DNA of 7,523 nt, from positions 1 through 7,523 of the forward strand of contig JAUIEH010000121.1 of NCBI GenBank assembly GCA_030428405.1, in the 5' to 3' direction. The notes below the pieces were generated by a model, which worked only from the letters and a program-made list of their open reading frames with translations, was not told the DNA's origin and did no database searches. This DNA is from Alphaproteobacteria bacterium. Its GTDB lineage: Bacteria; Pseudomonadota; Alphaproteobacteria; Caulobacterales; Maricaulaceae. A program made the translations under genes and the position numbers. Shown piece by piece: positions 7,002 to 7,523 of the stretch. Within the stretch, counting starts at the first letter, position 1. Each line of letters begins with the position of its first letter.

Positions 7002-7430
7002 ATGGGACGCGCCTACGACGCCGTGCAGCGCTATATCGACGCCATGAAGCGAAAGGATCGTGAGGCCTCTCTCGCCTGCTTCACCGATGATTGTCAGTAT
7101 TACTACCATGTCGGCACCCGGCCGTTCGACGGCAAGGAATTCATGCAAAAGCGCATCGACATGTTGTGGGACCATCAGGTCCGCAGCCGCTGGCGGATCG
7201 TGAACTGGGCCGAGGATGATGACAAGATCCTGTTCGAGGGAGTGGACGAATACGACCAGCCCAACGACATCACGGTGGCCATGCCCTATATGGGGATTTA
7301 TCAGATTAAAGATGATAAAATCTGGCGCGCCCGCGACTATTTCGACATGGCCGGTTATATGGCAATGACCCAAGGCGAGGCCAATCCCTATCTCCTGCAT
7401 GTCGCCGAGATCATGGGAGAAAAAGCATAA
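7002..7430 (+). CDS. SnoaL/NTF2-like fold protein, limonene-epoxide-hydrolase-like
   Basis: This is a small (142-residue) cone-shaped alpha+beta barrel protein of the SnoaL/NTF2-like superfamily, which includes polyketide cyclases, ketosteroid isomerase and limonene-1,2-epoxide hydrolase. The order is typical: an N-terminal helix YDAVQRYIDAMKRKDREASL, then CFTDDCQYYYHVGTRPFDGKEF, the curved sheet strands, and a closing KIWRARDYFDMAGY (106-119). The last segment resembles the hydrolase WRDYFD region as I recall it. By that alignment Asp82 and Asp112 match the two catalytic aspartates, but the catalytic Arg corresponds to Gly80, so epoxide hydrolysis is doubtful. The ATG at 7002 is one base after the oxidoreductase stop and has GGAGGG eight bases upstream. 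An in-frame ATG at 6978 lacks that support. Tight coupling suggests it acts on the same substrate or product as the flavoenzyme. There is no signal peptide. Confidence 0.85.
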   Translation: MGRAYDAVQRYIDAMKRKDREASLACFTDDCQYYYHVGTRPFDGKEFMQKRIDMLWDHQVRSRWRIVNWAEDDDKILFEGVDEYDQPNDITVAMPYMGIYQIKDDKIWRARDYFDMAGYMAMTQGEANPYLLHVAEIMGEKA

Positions 7431-7457
7431 GCGACGTCCGTGCAAAGACGGACGCGC
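7431..7457 (+). other. Intergenic hairpin between the SnoaL-like gene and the next gene
   Basis: Immediately after the TAA stop, CGTCCGT (7435-7441) pairs perfectly with ACGGACG (7448-7454) around the loop GCAAAG. The stem extends by GCG/CGC past one bulged A (7434), giving ten pairs. No T run follows, and the next gene's ribosome binding site begins about seven bases later. An mRNA-stability or partial-attenuation element is therefore more likely than a full terminator. Confidence 0.45.
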
Positions 7458-7475
7458 CATCTGGGAGGAAATACT

Positions 7476-7523
7476 GTGATCCTCGATTCGCCCGAGACCA
7501 TCGCCCGGTGGCGCGCCGCCGGC
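7476..7523 (+). CDS. Start of a further operon gene, cut off at the right edge (possibly AMP-binding acyl-CoA ligase)
   Basis: A GTG at 7476 is preceded by a strong GGGAGGAA ribosome binding site with about seven bases of spacing. It opens 16 codons reading MILDSPETIARWRAAG up to the window end. Gene position and the ribosome binding site support a real start. The pattern of acidic residues followed by ARWRAAG resembles the N-terminus of AMP-forming ligases of the DhbE/EntE kind (ARYRAAGYW). Sixteen residues are too few to assign a family, so the function is a guess. Same strand and close spacing place it in the tetR operon. Confidence 0.6.
   Translation, partial: MILDSPETIARWRAAG

Overview
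The window is GC-rich, densely coding bacterial DNA. The TonB-dependent receptor carries a Sec signal and a TonB box, and the genes have a strong GC3 bias. The mix of a large receptor, a LytS/LytTR pair and a hydrophobic-substrate type oxidoreductase fits an alphaproteobacterium, perhaps Caulobacterales/Hyphomonadaceae. That placement is inference from style; no rRNA or taxonomic marker is present. No stretch over 300 bases lacks a gene, and I see no tRNA, rRNA, insertion sequence or CRISPR array.

Layout. (1) Positions 1-2512, minus strand: a TonB-dependent outer-membrane receptor. Its N-terminus, plug and most of the barrel are present; the C-terminus runs off the left edge. (2) Positions 2513-2756: a divergent intergenic region with an imperfect 15-bp tandem repeat and a hairpin in the receptor leader. 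(3) Positions 2757-4776, plus strand: a two-gene LytS-type membrane histidine kinase and LytTR response regulator unit, overlapping by 14 bases and followed by a GC-rich terminator-like hairpin. (4) Positions 4867 to the right edge, plus strand: a tightly packed operon. It starts with a sigma70-like promoter whose -10 and start region are covered by a perfect 20-bp palindrome. Then come a TetR-family regulator, an FAD-dependent oxidoreductase of the phytoene-desaturase superfamily overlapping it by 11 bases, a small SnoaL/NTF2-like protein starting one base after the oxidoreductase stop, an intergenic hairpin, and the first 16 codons of a further gene with a strong ribosome binding site.

How they may work together. 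The kinase/regulator pair probably senses an envelope or small-molecule cue. It may control the divergent receptor, itself, or both. The TetR operon looks like a self-repressed, ligand-induced cassette for modifying a hydrophobic, possibly cyclic small molecule. The substrate cannot be read from the sequence. The SnoaL-like protein resembles limonene-epoxide hydrolase around two of its catalytic positions but lacks the arginine, so its chemistry is open.
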